From Lachnospiraceae bacterium (GTDB lineage Bacteria > Bacillota > Clostridia > Lachnospirales > Lachnospiraceae), in NCBI GenBank assembly GCA_017448245.1, contig JAFSLV010000038.1, positions 1 through 64,000 on the forward strand: DNA of 64,000 nt, written 5' to 3'. The number at the start of each line of letters is the position of its first letter. The stretch's first letter is position 1. Made by a program: the position numbers and the translations under genes. Below the pieces are notes generated by a model. That model was given only the letters and a program-made list of their open reading frames with translations, did not search any database and was not told where the DNA came from. Below, piece after piece: positions 43,762 to 53,302 of this stretch.

Positions 43762-44945
43762 AGACTCGCTTCCAGAATGGATACCATCTCATCCACCTGC
43801 TCATTGGTGACAATCAACGGGGGCACAAAACGGATCACATCGGGTCCCGCATTGATCAGAATCAGTCCCTTTTCAAGCGCTCTTCCTGTGATATCCGCAA
43901 CCGGCCCGGAAAACACAAGCCCCTGCATCAGTCCCCTTCCCCTGCGCGCAAGAATCTGTTCGTGACGCGCAACCAGCGCGTCGAGCTGTTTTTCGAGATA
44001 CGGTGCGACCTTTTCCACATGCTGCAGGATATGGTCCCTGCGGAACAGATCAAATACCGTCGCCATCGCCTTCGTCGCCAGCGGATTGCCTCCGAAGGTC
44101 GTCCCGTGATCACCGGGAACCAGCACGGGTGCGGCTTTTTCGGAAACAAGAAATGCGCCGCCCGGCACACCGCAGGTCAGCGCCTTGGCCAGGGTGAGTA
44201 CATCCGGGAGAACGCCCGCGTGCTGGAAGGCAAACATCCTGCCGGTCCTGCCCATGCCGCACTGGATCTCATCGAAAATCAGCAGGACATCCTTTTCGTC
44301 ACAGAGTGCTCTGAGCTCTCGCAAAAACGCGTCCTCCGCAACGATCACGCCACCCTCGCCCTGCACGGGCTCGACAATGACCGCGCAGGTGCGCTCATTC
44401 AGGAGCGCCTTCACACTGTCGATGTCGTTGAGCAGGGCAAAGGAGACGCCGCCGATCAGCGGCTCGAAGGGATCCCGGTAGGCCTTTGTGCCCGTCACGG
44501 AGAGGGCTCCAAAGGTCCTTCCGTGAAAGGAATGTTCAAATGCGATGATCTGCGCATCCGTCTTTCCCGTTTTCTGGTAATAATACTTTCTTGCGCATTT
44601 CAGTGCGCCCTCCACCGCCTCCGTACCGCTGTTGGTAAAGAATACGCGCGACAAGCCGCTCTCTTCGAGCAGCATCGAAGAAGCCGTGATGGCCGGATCG
44701 TTGTAATAATAATTGGAGGTATGGATGATCTTGTCGATCTGCATCTTCAGCGCATCGTCATAGCCCGGATAATGATGTCCGAGCGCAAAGACCGCAATTC
44801 CCGCAAAGAAATCCAGATACTTTTTCCCTTCCGTATCATACAGATACATGCCCTCGCCGCGGTCAAGAATTACCGGATAACGGTTATAGGTATGCAAAAG
44901 GGTCTGTTCGGCATGATCGATGCGCTGCATGGTTTGTCCGTTCAT
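43758..44945 (-). CDS. argD: Acetylornithine aminotransferase
   Basis: PLP-dependent class III aminotransferase converting N-acetylglutamate semialdehyde to N-acetylornithine. 395 aa. Motifs: YPVILDRGEGMYLYDTEGK, FFTNSGTEAVEGALKCAR, LIFDEIQCGMGRTGR and the PLP lysine in LTLAKALTCGVPGG. Position between argB and the solute-binding protein gene. It could also act as succinyldiaminopimelate aminotransferase, as some ArgD do. Confidence 0.94.
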   Translation of the reverse strand: MNGQTMQRIDHAEQTLLHTYNRYPVILDRGEGMYLYDTEGKKYLDFFAGIAVFALGHHYPGYDDALKMQIDKIIHTSNYYYNDPAITASSMLLEESGLSRVFFTNSGTEAVEGALKCARKYYYQKTGKTDAQIIAFEHSFHGRTFGALSVTGTKAYRDPFEPLIGGVSFALLNDIDSVKALLNERTCAVIVEPVQGEGGVIVAEDAFLRELRALCDEKDVLLIFDEIQCGMGRTGRMFAFQHAGVLPDVLTLAKALTCGVPGGAFLVSEKAAPVLVPGDHGTTFGGNPLATKAMATVFDLFRRDHILQHVEKVAPYLEKQLDALVARHEQILARRGRGLMQGLVFSGPVADITGRALEKGLILINAGPDVIRFVPPLIVTNEQVDEMVSILEASL

Positions 44946-44954
44946 ATCGCTTCC

Positions 44955-45833
44955 TCAGTCCTCTTCGTCAAAAAACATGGTGCCCACACCCTGATTGGTA
45001 AAGATCTCGAGCAACAGGCAGTGAGGTATCCGTCCGTCGAGGATGTGCACCCGGTGCACGCCGCCCCGGACGGCATCCGTGCAGCCCTCGAGCTTGGGCA
45101 GCATCCCGCCCTGAATATGTCCCTCGCGGATGAGATCCTCCGCTTCCTTCAGGCTCATCCGGGAGATAAAGCCTTCTTTTTTTTCGTAATCCCTGTACAC
45201 GCCCTCCACATCCGTGAGAAAGGCGAGCTTGTCCGCGGCCAGCGCCTTGGCAATCGCACAGGCGGCATCGTCCGCATTGATGTTATAGGTCTGAAAGTCG
45301 TCATCGAGTCCGACGGGCGAAATAATGGGTAAAAAGTCATTCTCGAGAAGATCCGTAATGACCTGCGGACAAACCTCCGTGATCTCCCCGACAAAGCCGA
45401 TATCCTGACCGTCAGACATCCGTTTTTTCACATGCAGAAGTCCTCCGTCCTTGCCGCTGATGCCGATGGCTTTGACCCCGAGAGACTCGACCAGACTCAC
45501 CAGATGCTTGCCGACGCGTCCAAGCACCATCTCCGCGATTTCCATCGTCTCTGCGTCCGTCACGCGCAGGCCGTTCACAAACTGCGCCTCCTTACCGGAT
45601 TTCTCCACCCAGTGCGAGATTGCTTTTCCGCCGCCGTGTACGATGACCGGTTTGAAGCCGACGAGCTTTAAGAGGGTGACATCCTGGATGACACTCTTTT
45701 GCAAAGACTCGTCCTCCATGGCGCTGCCGCCGTATTTGACGACGATGATCCGCCGGTTAAACTTACGGATATAAGGCAGGGCCTCTATCAGCACCCCGGC
45801 CTTCTGCATGGATGTCTGCATGTCCTGATTCAA
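44955..45833 (-). CDS. argB: Acetylglutamate kinase
   Basis: Phosphorylates N-acetylglutamate, second step of arginine synthesis. 292 aa with [22 protein letters not shown], and the [15 protein letters not shown] region of the amino-acid kinase fold. The N-terminal helix ([15 protein letters not shown]) is the type seen in arginine-sensitive hexameric enzymes. Start is TTG at 45833, supported by AAAGGAG 6 nt upstream; ATG at 45821 is too far from it. Confidence 0.94.
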   Translation of the reverse strand: MNQDMQTSMQKAGVLIEALPYIRKFNRRIIVVKYGGSAMEDESLQKSVIQDVTLLKLVGFKPVIVHGGGKAISHWVEKSGKEAQFVNGLRVTDAETMEIAEMVLGRVGKHLVSLVESLGVKAIGISGKDGGLLHVKKRMSDGQDIGFVGEITEVCPQVITDLLENDFLPIISPVGLDDDFQTYNINADDAACAIAKALAADKLAFLTDVEGVYRDYEKKEGFISRMSLKEAEDLIREGHIQGGMLPKLEGCTDAVRGGVHRVHILDGRIPHCLLLEIFTNQGVGTMFFDEED

Positions 45834-45852
45834 AACGGCTCCTTTCCGACCG

Positions 45853-47076
45853 CTACGAACGGTAGTCCGCGTTGATCTTTACATAGTCGTAGCTTAAATC
45901 ACAGCCCCAGGCGCAGGCTTCCTCCGAGCCCGCGTGCATGTCACAGATCGCCGTGACTTTTTCCGCAGACAGTATCAAGGCGGCGGTGGCGTCATCAAAG
46001 TCAAGGGCGCAACCGTTCGCAAAGATGTCGAGCGTTCCGTTTGCGGAAGTGATCGTGAGCGATACCTGTTCCGGATCAAAGGGAACACCCGCATAGCCGA
46101 GTGCGCAGAGAATCCTTCCCCAGTTGGCATCATGTCCGAACAGCGCCGCCTTGGTCAGGGACGACGTGATCACGCTCTTTGCCAGTGTCCTTGCGTGTTC
46201 TCTTGTATCCGCACCTTTGACGATCACCTCAAAGAGCGCCGTCGCTCCCTCGCCGTCCCCCGCAAGCATCTGTGACAGATGTGCGCATACAAAGAAGAGC
46301 GCCTCCCGGAAGATCTCATAGGCGGGGCCCTCCTCTTCGATCCTCTTTGCGCCGGAAGCGCCGTTCGCAAGGACGAGCAGCGTGTCGTTGGTCGAGGTGT
46401 CTCCGTCGACGGAGATCATGTTAAAGGTATCCTCCACGACATCCGACAGCGCCTTCTGCAACAGTTCCCTTGAGATTGCGGCATCCGTCGTCACAAACGA
46501 CAGCATCGTACCCATGTCGGGATGGATCATGCCGCTGCCCTTGGCCATACCGCCGAGGGTACAGGATATGCCGTCGACGAAAAACTGCACGGCACACTCC
46601 TTTTCGTGCGTATCGGTCGTCATGATCGCCTTTGCCGCGCGGTTACCGGCCTCAAGCTCCGGTGAAAGCATCCGCTTCATCGGCAAAAGTCCCGTCTTCA
46701 GTTTGTCAAAAGGAATCTGCATCCCGATCACGCCGGTCGACGCGATCAGTACCTCCTCACTGTCGATGCCGAGGAGGCGCGCGGTCTCCTGTGCGGTCTT
46801 TTTACAGACCCCTTCTCCTTCCTTTCCCGTACAGGCATTGGCAATGCCGGCATTGATGACGACCGCACGTACCTGTCTTTCCTGATCGATCAGCGCCCGG
46901 TCCCATAAAACGGGAGCGGCCTTGACCTGGTTTCTGGTAAAGACGCCGGCTGCCGTACAGGGAGATTCCGCGTACAACAGCACCAGATCCTCCCTTCCGC
47001 TGTATTTGATTCTTGCCTCCGTGCTGGCGGCCATAAAGCCTTTGGCCGCGGTCACACCGCCTTCAATCTGCCGCAT
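45853..47076 (-). CDS. argJ: Bifunctional ornithine acetyltransferase/N-acetylglutamate synthase
   Basis: Recycles the acetyl group from N-acetylornithine to glutamate and may make N-acetylglutamate from acetyl-CoA. 407 aa. The self-cleavage site lies in [14 protein letters not shown], with Gly in place of the usual Ala before the nucleophilic Thr. It begins [13 protein letters not shown] as normal. The start overlaps the end of the GNAT gene by 14 nt. Presence of argJ means the pathway is cyclic here. Confidence 0.94.
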   Translation of the reverse strand: MRQIEGGVTAAKGFMAASTEARIKYSGREDLVLLYAESPCTAAGVFTRNQVKAAPVLWDRALIDQERQVRAVVINAGIANACTGKEGEGVCKKTAQETARLLGIDSEEVLIASTGVIGMQIPFDKLKTGLLPMKRMLSPELEAGNRAAKAIMTTDTHEKECAVQFFVDGISCTLGGMAKGSGMIHPDMGTMLSFVTTDAAISRELLQKALSDVVEDTFNMISVDGDTSTNDTLLVLANGASGAKRIEEEGPAYEIFREALFFVCAHLSQMLAGDGEGATALFEVIVKGADTREHARTLAKSVITSSLTKAALFGHDANWGRILCALGYAGVPFDPEQVSLTITSANGTLDIFANGCALDFDDATAALILSAEKVTAICDMHAGSEEACAWGCDLSYDYVKINADYRS

Positions 47077-47515
47077 CGTTAAACACCGTCACATTCCGTT
47101 CATTGAGTATATAATCGTAATAATGGGAATCGCTGCAAAGACGCCATCCCATGCTCTGCCAGAAAAGATTGCCGATTTCGTTTTTGATAAACGCATTGAG
47201 AAGAATGCGGTTGATCTCCTCTCTCTTAAGCGCTTCGATGCAAAAACGCACCATGGCACTGCCGATGCCGCGTCTGCGGTATTCCTTTGCGACACACACA
47301 TGATAAAAGCAGGCGCTCCTGCCGTCATGTCCGCACAGAATCGCACCGACGATGTGTCCGTCCTGCTCCGCCACGGCGCAGCTCGACGGATTGCGCAAAA
47401 GAAAGCGCTCAATCCCCTCTTCGGAATCATCGATCGCACGGATCCCGAATCCGGGAATCGTCTTCCAGAGCGCATAAACGGACGGATAATCCGTAATCGT
47501 CATCGCACGTACCAT
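47063..47515 (-). CDS. GNAT N-acetyltransferase in the arg operon
   Basis: 150-aa single-domain GNAT. The acetyl-CoA loop is VCVAKEYRRRGIGSAMVRF near residue 75; the N-terminal part has IRAIDDSEEGIERFLLRNP and GAILCGHDGR. Placed between argC and argJ, so a role in arginine synthesis, for example a short N-acetylglutamate synthase feeding the ArgJ cycle, is plausible but not shown. Start at 47515 (MVRAMTITDY) with TAGGAG 7 nt upstream; the longer frame to 47548 runs into argC. Confidence 0.82.
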   Translation of the reverse strand: MVRAMTITDYPSVYALWKTIPGFGIRAIDDSEEGIERFLLRNPSSCAVAEQDGHIVGAILCGHDGRSACFYHVCVAKEYRRRGIGSAMVRFCIEALKREEINRILLNAFIKNEIGNLFWQSMGWRLCSDSHYYDYILNERNVTVFNDAAD

Positions 47516-47523
47516 GCCAGCTC

Positions 47524-48564
47524 CTACAAAAATGCCGGCGGATCGCAAAGACCCGTCGTCTCTTCGATGCCGCAGACCAGGTTCATGTTCTGCACCGCCT
47601 GTCCCGCGGCGCCCTTGACGAGATTGTCGAGTGCCCCGGTCATGATCAGCCTCCGGTTTCTCCGGTCAACGGCTACCTGCAGATCGACGCGGTTGGAACG
47701 GGCCACATAGCGTGTTTCCGGAAAACGTCCCCCGGGAAGCACGCGTACAAAGGGCTCGTCACGATAAAACGCCTGATAGATCCCGCGCACTTCCTCTTCG
47801 TCCGTCTCCCTTGCAAGATCCGCATAACAGGTGGCAAGGATCCCGCGGTTCATCGGCACCAGATGCGGGGTAAAGGTCAGCGTCAGTTTCCTGCCGGCGG
47901 CAAAGGACAGCTGCTCCTCGATCTCCACGGTATGACGGTGTGTCGTCACACCGTAGGGCTTGCAGCTCTCATTGACTTCACAAAACAGATTGTCCGTTTT
48001 GGCGCCGCGGCCGGCACCGGATATGCCGGACAGCGCATCGACGATCAGCGAATCGGGGTGGATGAGCCCTTCCTTGACGGCGGGAAAGCAGGTCAGGATC
48101 GCACAGGTCGTGTAGCAGCCGGGATTGGCGATGAGACGTGCTTTTCTGATCTCCTCCCTGCGGATCTCGCACAGGCCGTAGACCGCTTCCGCGATCAGCC
48201 CGGGTGCGCCGTGCCGGATATGGTACCACGCCTCGTACGTCGCGGCATCCGCGAGCCGGAAATCCGCACTCAGGTCTATGACGCGCGCCTTCTCAAGGAT
48301 CTCTTTCCCGATGACGCCGGAAAGATATCCCTGCGGCGTCGCGGTAAAGATCACATCGGCGCATTCCGCCATGCCGGGCAGATCGTCCTCGCGGCACGTT
48401 TCATCGATCAGTCCCTCAAAATTGCGGTAAATATCCGCATAACGCTCTCCCGCATGGCTCTTTGAACCGAGCCAGACGATCCGCGCATCCGGATGCTTCA
48501 AAAGCAGCGAGACAAGTTCCGCCCCGGCATAGCCGGTGGCCCCCATCACGGCAACATGGATCAT
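47524..48564 (-). CDS. argC: N-acetyl-gamma-glutamyl-phosphate reductase
   Basis: NADPH-dependent third step of arginine synthesis. 346 aa. NADP fold VAVMGATGYAGAELVSLLLKHP at the N-terminus, catalytic Cys in LIANPGCYTTCAILTCFP, His in HRHTVEIEEQL. First gene of argC-GNAT-argJ-argB-argD-solute-binding protein. AGGAAG lies 5 nt before the ATG. Transcribed from a promoter that shares its -35 with divergent argG. Confidence 0.95.
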   Translation of the reverse strand: MIHVAVMGATGYAGAELVSLLLKHPDARIVWLGSKSHAGERYADIYRNFEGLIDETCREDDLPGMAECADVIFTATPQGYLSGVIGKEILEKARVIDLSADFRLADAATYEAWYHIRHGAPGLIAEAVYGLCEIRREEIRKARLIANPGCYTTCAILTCFPAVKEGLIHPDSLIVDALSGISGAGRGAKTDNLFCEVNESCKPYGVTTHRHTVEIEEQLSFAAGRKLTLTFTPHLVPMNRGILATCYADLARETDEEEVRGIYQAFYRDEPFVRVLPGGRFPETRYVARSNRVDLQVAVDRRNRRLIMTGALDNLVKGAAGQAVQNMNLVCGIEETTGLCDPPAFL

Positions 48565-48607
48565 GTGTCTTCCTCATCCCTGTTTTCTCTTCCGTCACAA
48601 CGAAATA

Positions 48608-48637
48608 AGTATACAATACATCGGGGATTATTTGCAA
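48608..48637 (-). promoter_or_regulatory. argC promoter (shares -35 with argG)
   Basis: Minus strand: -35 TTGCAA (48632-48637), 18-bp spacer, -10 TATACT (48608-48613). TTGCAA is its own reverse complement, so the same six bases serve the opposite promoter. Confidence 0.7.
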
Positions 48638-48660
48638 TGCGGGGCAAGTTGTTGTATGAT
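48632..48660 (+). promoter_or_regulatory. argG promoter (shares -35 with argC)
   Basis: Plus strand: -35 TTGCAA (48632-48637), 17-bp spacer, -10 TATGAT (48655-48660), about 42 nt leader before the argG ATG. No clear ARG box was recognised around it. Confidence 0.7.
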
Positions 48661-48709
48661 GAATACTGTTTTTTAGAGGACGTTTCATCACGTTTAAGAG
48701 GATCTTGCC

Positions 48710-49933
48710 ATGGCAAAAGAAAAAGTAGTACTCGCCTACTCGGGCGGGCTCGATACGACGGCTATCATTCCCTGGCTGCATGAAAACTATGACTGTGAAG
48801 TCATCTGCCGCTGCGTGGATGTCGGACAGGGCGAGGAAACGGAGCATCTCGAGGAACGCGCGCTTTCCACCGGCGCCTCCAAACTCCATATCCTCGATGT
48901 CACCGACGAGTTTGCGTCAGAATACATCACGCCCTGCGTCATGGCGCATGCGGTATACGAAAACGCCTATCTGCTGGGTACCTCCATGGCCAGACCGCTC
49001 ATTGCCAAAAAACTGGTCGAAATCGCAAGAAAGGAAGGCGCTACCGCCATCTGCCACGGAGCGACCGGTAAGGGCAACGACCAGATCCGTTTTGAGCTCG
49101 GCATCAAGGCACTCGCGCCGGACCTGAAGATCATCGCCCCCTGGCGCAGCGACAAATGGAAGATGTCCTCCCGCGCGGACGAGATCGAATACTGCAAACA
49201 GCACGGCATCGATCTGCCCTTTTCCGCGGACTCGAGTTATTCGAGGGACCGCAATCTCTGGCATATCTCGCATGAAGGGCTCGAGCTCGAAGATCCCGCT
49301 CTCGCACCCGATTACTCGCATCTGCTGGTCTTAAGCGTACCGCCGGAAAAGGCGCCCGATACGCCGACCCATGTAACCATGACCTTTGAGGCGGGCGTAC
49401 CCAAAACCATCAACGGAAAAGAAATGAAAGTGGCCGATATCATCCGTACACTCAACCGCCTCGGCGGAGAAAACGGCATCGGCATCGTCGACATTGTCGA
49501 AAACCGCGTGGTCGGCATGAAGTCAAGGGGCATCTACGAGACGCCGGGCGGCACCATCCTCTATGCCGCGCACCAGCAGCTCGAAGAGCTGATCCTGGAC
49601 CGTGATACCTATACGCTGAAAAAGGAAATGGGAAATAAATTTGCGGATCTCGTCTACGAAGGCAAGTGGTTTACGCCCCTGCGCGAAGCGCAGCAGGCCT
49701 TTATCGTGTCGACACAGCGCTTTGTCACGGGAGAGGTCCGTTTCCGCCTCTACAAGGGCAACATCATCAAGGAAGGCACCACCTCCCCGTACTCGCTCTA
49801 CAGCGAATCGCTCGCGTCGTTTACGACGGGGGATCTCTACGACCATCATGACGCGGAGGGCTTTATCAATCTCTTCGGCCTCTCCTGCAAGGTCCGCGCA
49901 ATGGTGCTCGGAGAAAAGACAAAGGACATCTGA
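48710..49933 (+). CDS. argG: Argininosuccinate synthase
   Basis: ATP-dependent joining of citrulline and aspartate. 407 aa. PP-loop VVLAYSGGLDTTAIIPWL at the N-terminus, then CHGATGKGNDQIRFELG and SYSRDRNLWHISHEG. The site AGAGGATC precedes the ATG. argH is not adjacent, nor is argF, so the last pathway steps lie elsewhere. It diverges from argC. Confidence 0.96.
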   Translation: MAKEKVVLAYSGGLDTTAIIPWLHENYDCEVICRCVDVGQGEETEHLEERALSTGASKLHILDVTDEFASEYITPCVMAHAVYENAYLLGTSMARPLIAKKLVEIARKEGATAICHGATGKGNDQIRFELGIKALAPDLKIIAPWRSDKWKMSSRADEIEYCKQHGIDLPFSADSSYSRDRNLWHISHEGLELEDPALAPDYSHLLVLSVPPEKAPDTPTHVTMTFEAGVPKTINGKEMKVADIIRTLNRLGGENGIGIVDIVENRVVGMKSRGIYETPGGTILYAAHQQLEELILDRDTYTLKKEMGNKFADLVYEGKWFTPLREAQQAFIVSTQRFVTGEVRFRLYKGNIIKEGTTSPYSLYSESLASFTTGDLYDHHDAEGFINLFGLSCKVRAMVLGEKTKDI

Positions 49934-49939
49934 ATCATC

Positions 49940-50233
49940 GTGCGTTCCCTTGCCTTTCTGACCGGATATGTCATCTGCATCAATCTGCTGGGACTCTTCC
50001 TCATGTGGAGCGATAAGCGGCGCGCAAAGCGTCTTGCTTATCGCATCCCGGAGTCGACCCTTTTTGCAACCGCTCTGATCGGCGGCTCTGTGGGGACCCT
50101 GCTCGGCATGTTTTTGTTTCGTCACAAAACAAAAAAGCGCTGCTTCCTCATCGGTCTTCCCGTGATTGTCGCAGCGCAGATTCTCGTTCTTTTGATTCTG
50201 ATCCGCTCACCCCTGCAGATCCTGTTTCTCTGA
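49940..50233 (+). CDS. DUF1294 (YsdA-like) membrane protein
   Basis: 97-aa protein with two or three hydrophobic segments. The DUF1294 signature is MWSDKRRAKRLAYRIPESTL followed by GGSVGTLLGMFLFRHKTKK. Function unknown in the family. Starts with GTG six nt after the argG stop, so probably co-transcribed with argG. It converges on degV with a 5-nt gap and no terminator. Confidence 0.8.
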   Translation: MRSLAFLTGYVICINLLGLFLMWSDKRRAKRLAYRIPESTLFATALIGGSVGTLLGMFLFRHKTKKRCFLIGLPVIVAAQILVLLILIRSPLQILFL

Positions 50234-50238
50234 ATCCG

Positions 50239-51078
50239 TCAGCATGTCACCACGATCCCGCCGTCTCCGGCATAGACGGTGGCAACGCCTGCGGCATCGA
50301 CGATAACCGCTTCGCGGAACGAACAGCGCGTAAGAATCATGTCGCGCACGGTCATGGCGCGCTCATAGCAGTTGACATGCGTGATCATCAGACGTTTCTT
50401 TTCGACATCGGAGGTTTCCTTTGCGATAATATCGACCATCTTCATCAGGGCCTTTTTGGTCCCGATCCCCTGACCGCGCTGGATGATGACGCCCTCCTCC
50501 GCACTCATGACGGGCTTGATGTTCATCGTGGAAGCCACGATCGATTTGACGCCGGTCAGTCTTCCGTTTTTCCGCAGCGTATCGAGATTGTCGAGCACAA
50601 AGTAGGTACGCATCTCCTCTTTGTACCGCTCCGCCTGTTCCACGACCTCCTCAAAAGAAGCGCCGCCTTCCTTGAGTTCCCGGATCAGAATCGCGATATT
50701 GGCCTCGCCGCAACAGGCGGACCAGGAATCCAGTACATGGATTTTCTTTCCGTCGTCATATTCTTCTTCGTAGAGATTTTTGCCGAGCACGGCACTGTTA
50801 TAGGAACCCGACAGAGGGGAAGAAAGCGTTACGACATAGACTTCGTCAAAATCCCCCGTAAATGCACGCATATACCGGTCGGGTGAAGGACAGGCGGTTT
50901 TTGCGGGATTGGGGGAGGCGGCGACACGCGCGATAAAATCGAGCTGGTCAAAATGCTCGTCATCCATGACCTGATAATCGCCGATTTCCAGAGACAGCGG
51001 TACCACCTCGATGCCCGGATCCTTCCGGAGTGCATCGGGCAGATCACAACAGCTGTCCACCACAAGCTTGTACGACAT
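50239..51078 (-). CDS. DegV-family fatty-acid-binding protein
   Basis: 279 aa. The DegV fold binds fatty acids and in Firmicutes serves as FakB, presenting fatty acid to the kinase FakA. N-terminus KLVVDSCCDLPDAL, then the SSPLSGSYNSAVLG motif contacting the carboxylate. The start is 1 nt after the stop of the 89-aa gene (TGAGATG), so the two are translationally coupled. A FakA gene is not in the window. Confidence 0.88.
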   Translation of the reverse strand: MSYKLVVDSCCDLPDALRKDPGIEVVPLSLEIGDYQVMDDEHFDQLDFIARVAASPNPAKTACPSPDRYMRAFTGDFDEVYVVTLSSPLSGSYNSAVLGKNLYEEEYDDGKKIHVLDSWSACCGEANIAILIRELKEGGASFEEVVEQAERYKEEMRTYFVLDNLDTLRKNGRLTGVKSIVASTMNIKPVMSAEEGVIIQRGQGIGTKKALMKMVDIIAKETSDVEKKRLMITHVNCYERAMTVRDMILTRCSFREAVIVDAAGVATVYAGDGGIVVTC

Positions 51079-51079
51079 C

Positions 51080-51349
51080 TCAGCCCCCCGAGACGCTCTT
51101 TAAGGCGTCAAACGCGGAACTGAAGACGCCTCCCATCTCCTCTAACTGTGCCCAGGTATACCAGGCACCCGATAACTGAATCGAATGGATCGCAATATCT
51201 GTTACGACCACCTTGCTGGGCTTTCCGTGAACCACAATATACGCCTCCTGGTTGAGTGATAACGGCACCAGATAGACACGTTCCATGTCAATATAGTAAT
51301 TCAGATAATCCAGAGCTACGTTTTTATTGAGCACCTGTGTCTTGAGCAT
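51080..51349 (-). CDS. Small protein of unknown function upstream of degV
   Basis: 89 aa; family not recognised. The sequence looks like a compact beta-rich domain (ERVYLVPLSLNQEAYIVVHG, SKVVVTDIAIHSIQLSGAWY) with an amphipathic C-terminal helix and no membrane segment or cysteine. It is probably a real gene: it has a TATAAT 6 nt before its ATG, it is coupled to degV by a 1-nt gap, and its codon use matches neighbours. No ribosome-binding site, so it may be translated from a leaderless message. It might tune the fatty-acid-binding partner (speculative). Confidence 0.7.
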   Translation of the reverse strand: MLKTQVLNKNVALDYLNYYIDMERVYLVPLSLNQEAYIVVHGKPSKVVVTDIAIHSIQLSGAWYTWAQLEEMGGVFSSAFDALKSVSGG

Positions 51350-51355
51350 AATAAG

Positions 51356-51361
51356 ATTATA
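51356..51361 (-). promoter_or_regulatory. -10 box 6 nt before the 89-aa gene
   Basis: Minus-strand TATAAT separated from the ATG at 51349 by CTTATT. No ribosome site; -35 region TTTCAT is weak. Confidence 0.6.
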
Positions 51362-51390
51362 CTATTCCTTCGGATAAAATGAAATGGATT

Positions 51391-52467
51391 TTAATGCTTT
51401 TCTTCCATTTTGCTCAATTTAATCGCCTGGTCCGCCGCAATCAGGGCATCGAGCAGTTCGTCGAGATCTCCCCCCATGATATCCGTGATCCTGTGCAGTG
51501 TCAGCTTAATCCTGTGGTCCGTGACCCTTCCCTGCGGGAAATTATAGGTTCTTATCTTTTCGGAACGGTCACCGGTGCCGATCTGGGACCGTCTGACGGC
51601 GTCCTCCTCGGAATGCAGGCGCTCCCGCTCGAGCTCATAGAGCTTGGCGCGCAGCACCTTGAGTGCCTTGGCCTTGTTTTTGATCTGGCTCTTTTCATCC
51701 TGACACGAGATCACGATTCCCGTGGGGATATGCGTGAGACGCACGGCGGAATCCGTGGTGTTGACGCTCTGCCCGCCGTGTCCGGAAGAACGGAACACGT
51801 CAAAACGGCAGTCATTCATGTCGATCGACACCTCGACTTCCTCCGCCTCCGGCATGACCGCCACCGTAGCCGTCGATGTATGGATCCGTCCGCCCGATTC
51901 CGTCTCCGGCACCCGCTGTACACGGTGCACGCCGCTCTCGTATTTGAGTTTTGCATAGGCGCCGTCCCCGAGCACGGAGAAACTCACGGTCTTCATGCCG
52001 CCGATGCCGATCTCCTCGACCTCCATCGTCTCTGTACGCCAGCCGTTGCGCTCCGCATAACGCACATACAGACGATAGAGATCCGCGGCAAAGAGCGCCG
52101 CCTCGTCACCGCCGACACCGGCCCGGATCTCCACGATCACATTCTTCCCGTCATCGGGATCCCCGGGAAGCAGGAGCCTTTTGAGATGATCTTCCATCTC
52201 CGGCTGCTTTTGTCTTGCGGACAACAGCTCCTCACGGAGCATCTTCAGCATCTCGGGATCGCTCTCCTCCCGGATCAGCGCTTCCGCCTCCTCCATGACC
52301 TGCAGATTGTCCCTGTACGCCCGGTATCCCGCGACCACGTCACTTAAGGCGGCGCGCTTTTTCATGAGCGCACTGTAGCGTGCGACATCCGAAGCGGCAT
52401 TGCCCTGTGCCAGCTCGCGTTCGATTTCTTCATATTGGTGAAGCAGATCCTCGAGTCTGTCAAACAT
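51391..52467 (-). CDS. prfA: Peptide chain release factor 1
   Basis: Terminates translation at UAA and UAG. 358 aa. The catalytic GGQ is in [20 protein letters not shown] near residue 230; the [15 protein letters not shown] segment follows. Start at 52467 ([14 protein letters not shown]) overlaps the prmC stop by 8 nt; there is no ribosome site, consistent with coupling. PrmC, encoded just upstream, methylates this GGQ glutamine. Confidence 0.95.
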   Translation of the reverse strand: MFDRLEDLLHQYEEIERELAQGNAASDVARYSALMKKRAALSDVVAGYRAYRDNLQVMEEAEALIREESDPEMLKMLREELLSARQKQPEMEDHLKRLLLPGDPDDGKNVIVEIRAGVGGDEAALFAADLYRLYVRYAERNGWRTETMEVEEIGIGGMKTVSFSVLGDGAYAKLKYESGVHRVQRVPETESGGRIHTSTATVAVMPEAEEVEVSIDMNDCRFDVFRSSGHGGQSVNTTDSAVRLTHIPTGIVISCQDEKSQIKNKAKALKVLRAKLYELERERLHSEEDAVRRSQIGTGDRSEKIRTYNFPQGRVTDHRIKLTLHRITDIMGGDLDELLDALIAADQAIKLSKMEEKH

Positions 52468-53302
52468 AATAGCAGCCCGTGACGCAGCGGGGATTGCCCG
52501 CATAGTCCCTGTGTACGCCGATATGCAAAAAACCTCTCTCCTCCATCAGTGTTTCTACCGCCTCCGTCTGGTCATATCCCGTCTCCAGCACAAGATATCC
52601 GCCGCGGCATAAATACCGGGGAGCGGACGTAATGATGCGGCGGTAAAAGGACAGTCCGTCTTCCCCTCCGTCGAGCGCCATGCGCGGCGCATGGAGTCGC
52701 ACCTCCTCCTGCAGGGTGTCGATCTCCCGCGTCCGTATATAAGGCGGATTGGAGACGATCAGATCAAACGGCGCCTCATCCGCGGGAAACAGATCACACA
52801 AAACAAAGCGGACATTGTCGATCCTGAGATCTGCCGCGTTTTCCCTTGCAAGCGAAAGCGCCTCTTCCGAAAGATCCGTCGCGACCCCCGTCGTATCATT
52901 GGAATACCGTGCCAGTGACAATGCGATGCATCCCGTCCCCGTACACAGATCCAGAAACCGCATCCCGTCGTGCAGATGCTTCATGGCTTCCTCGGTGACA
53001 AATTCCGTATCCTGTCCGGGAATCAGCGCCCGCGCATCCGTTTTGAATTCCAGTCCCATAAAGGACCAGCTGTTTGTCAGATAGGCAAGCGGGATGCGTA
53101 AGGCACGCCTTTGAAGCAGCTCCTCATAGGCCTGCGCCTGCCGGACATCCAGCGGTTCCCCGGGTTCGGACAACAGATCCTGCATATGCAGACCCGTTAC
53201 ATGCATTAAAAGAAGGTCCGCATCCCGGAAGGCGTCCCCGATGCCCGCTTCCGCAAGGAGTGCGCGACCCCGTTTTCTTGCTTCTGTTCGGCTAAGCTTC
53301 AT
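52460..53302 (-). CDS. prmC: Release factor glutamine methyltransferase
   Basis: SAM-dependent N5-methylation of the GGQ Gln in release factors. 280 aa: an N-terminal helical domain, SAM motif [15 protein letters not shown] near residue 116 and the catalytic [10 protein letters not shown] near 185. Start at 53302 ([12 protein letters not shown]) overlaps the DUF1385 gene by 11 nt; the open frame to 53338 is not used by the family. Confidence 0.95.
   Translation of the reverse strand: MKLSRTEARKRGRALLAEAGIGDAFRDADLLLMHVTGLHMQDLLSEPGEPLDVRQAQAYEELLQRRALRIPLAYLTNSWSFMGLEFKTDARALIPGQDTEFVTEEAMKHLHDGMRFLDLCTGTGCIALSLARYSNDTTGVATDLSEEALSLARENAADLRIDNVRFVLCDLFPADEAPFDLIVSNPPYIRTREIDTLQEEVRLHAPRMALDGGEDGLSFYRRIITSAPRYLCRGGYLVLETGYDQTEAVETLMEERGFLHIGVHRDYAGNPRCVTGCYYV

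Noticed and set aside
45853..47076. Loss of ArgJ self-cleavage because MAT reads MGT
   Set aside because: The nucleophilic Thr and surrounding motif are intact; Gly for Ala is a mild change.
48565..48709. ARG box for ArgR/AhrC between argC and argG
   Set aside because: A/T-rich stretches exist but none matched the 18-bp ARG box well enough to call.
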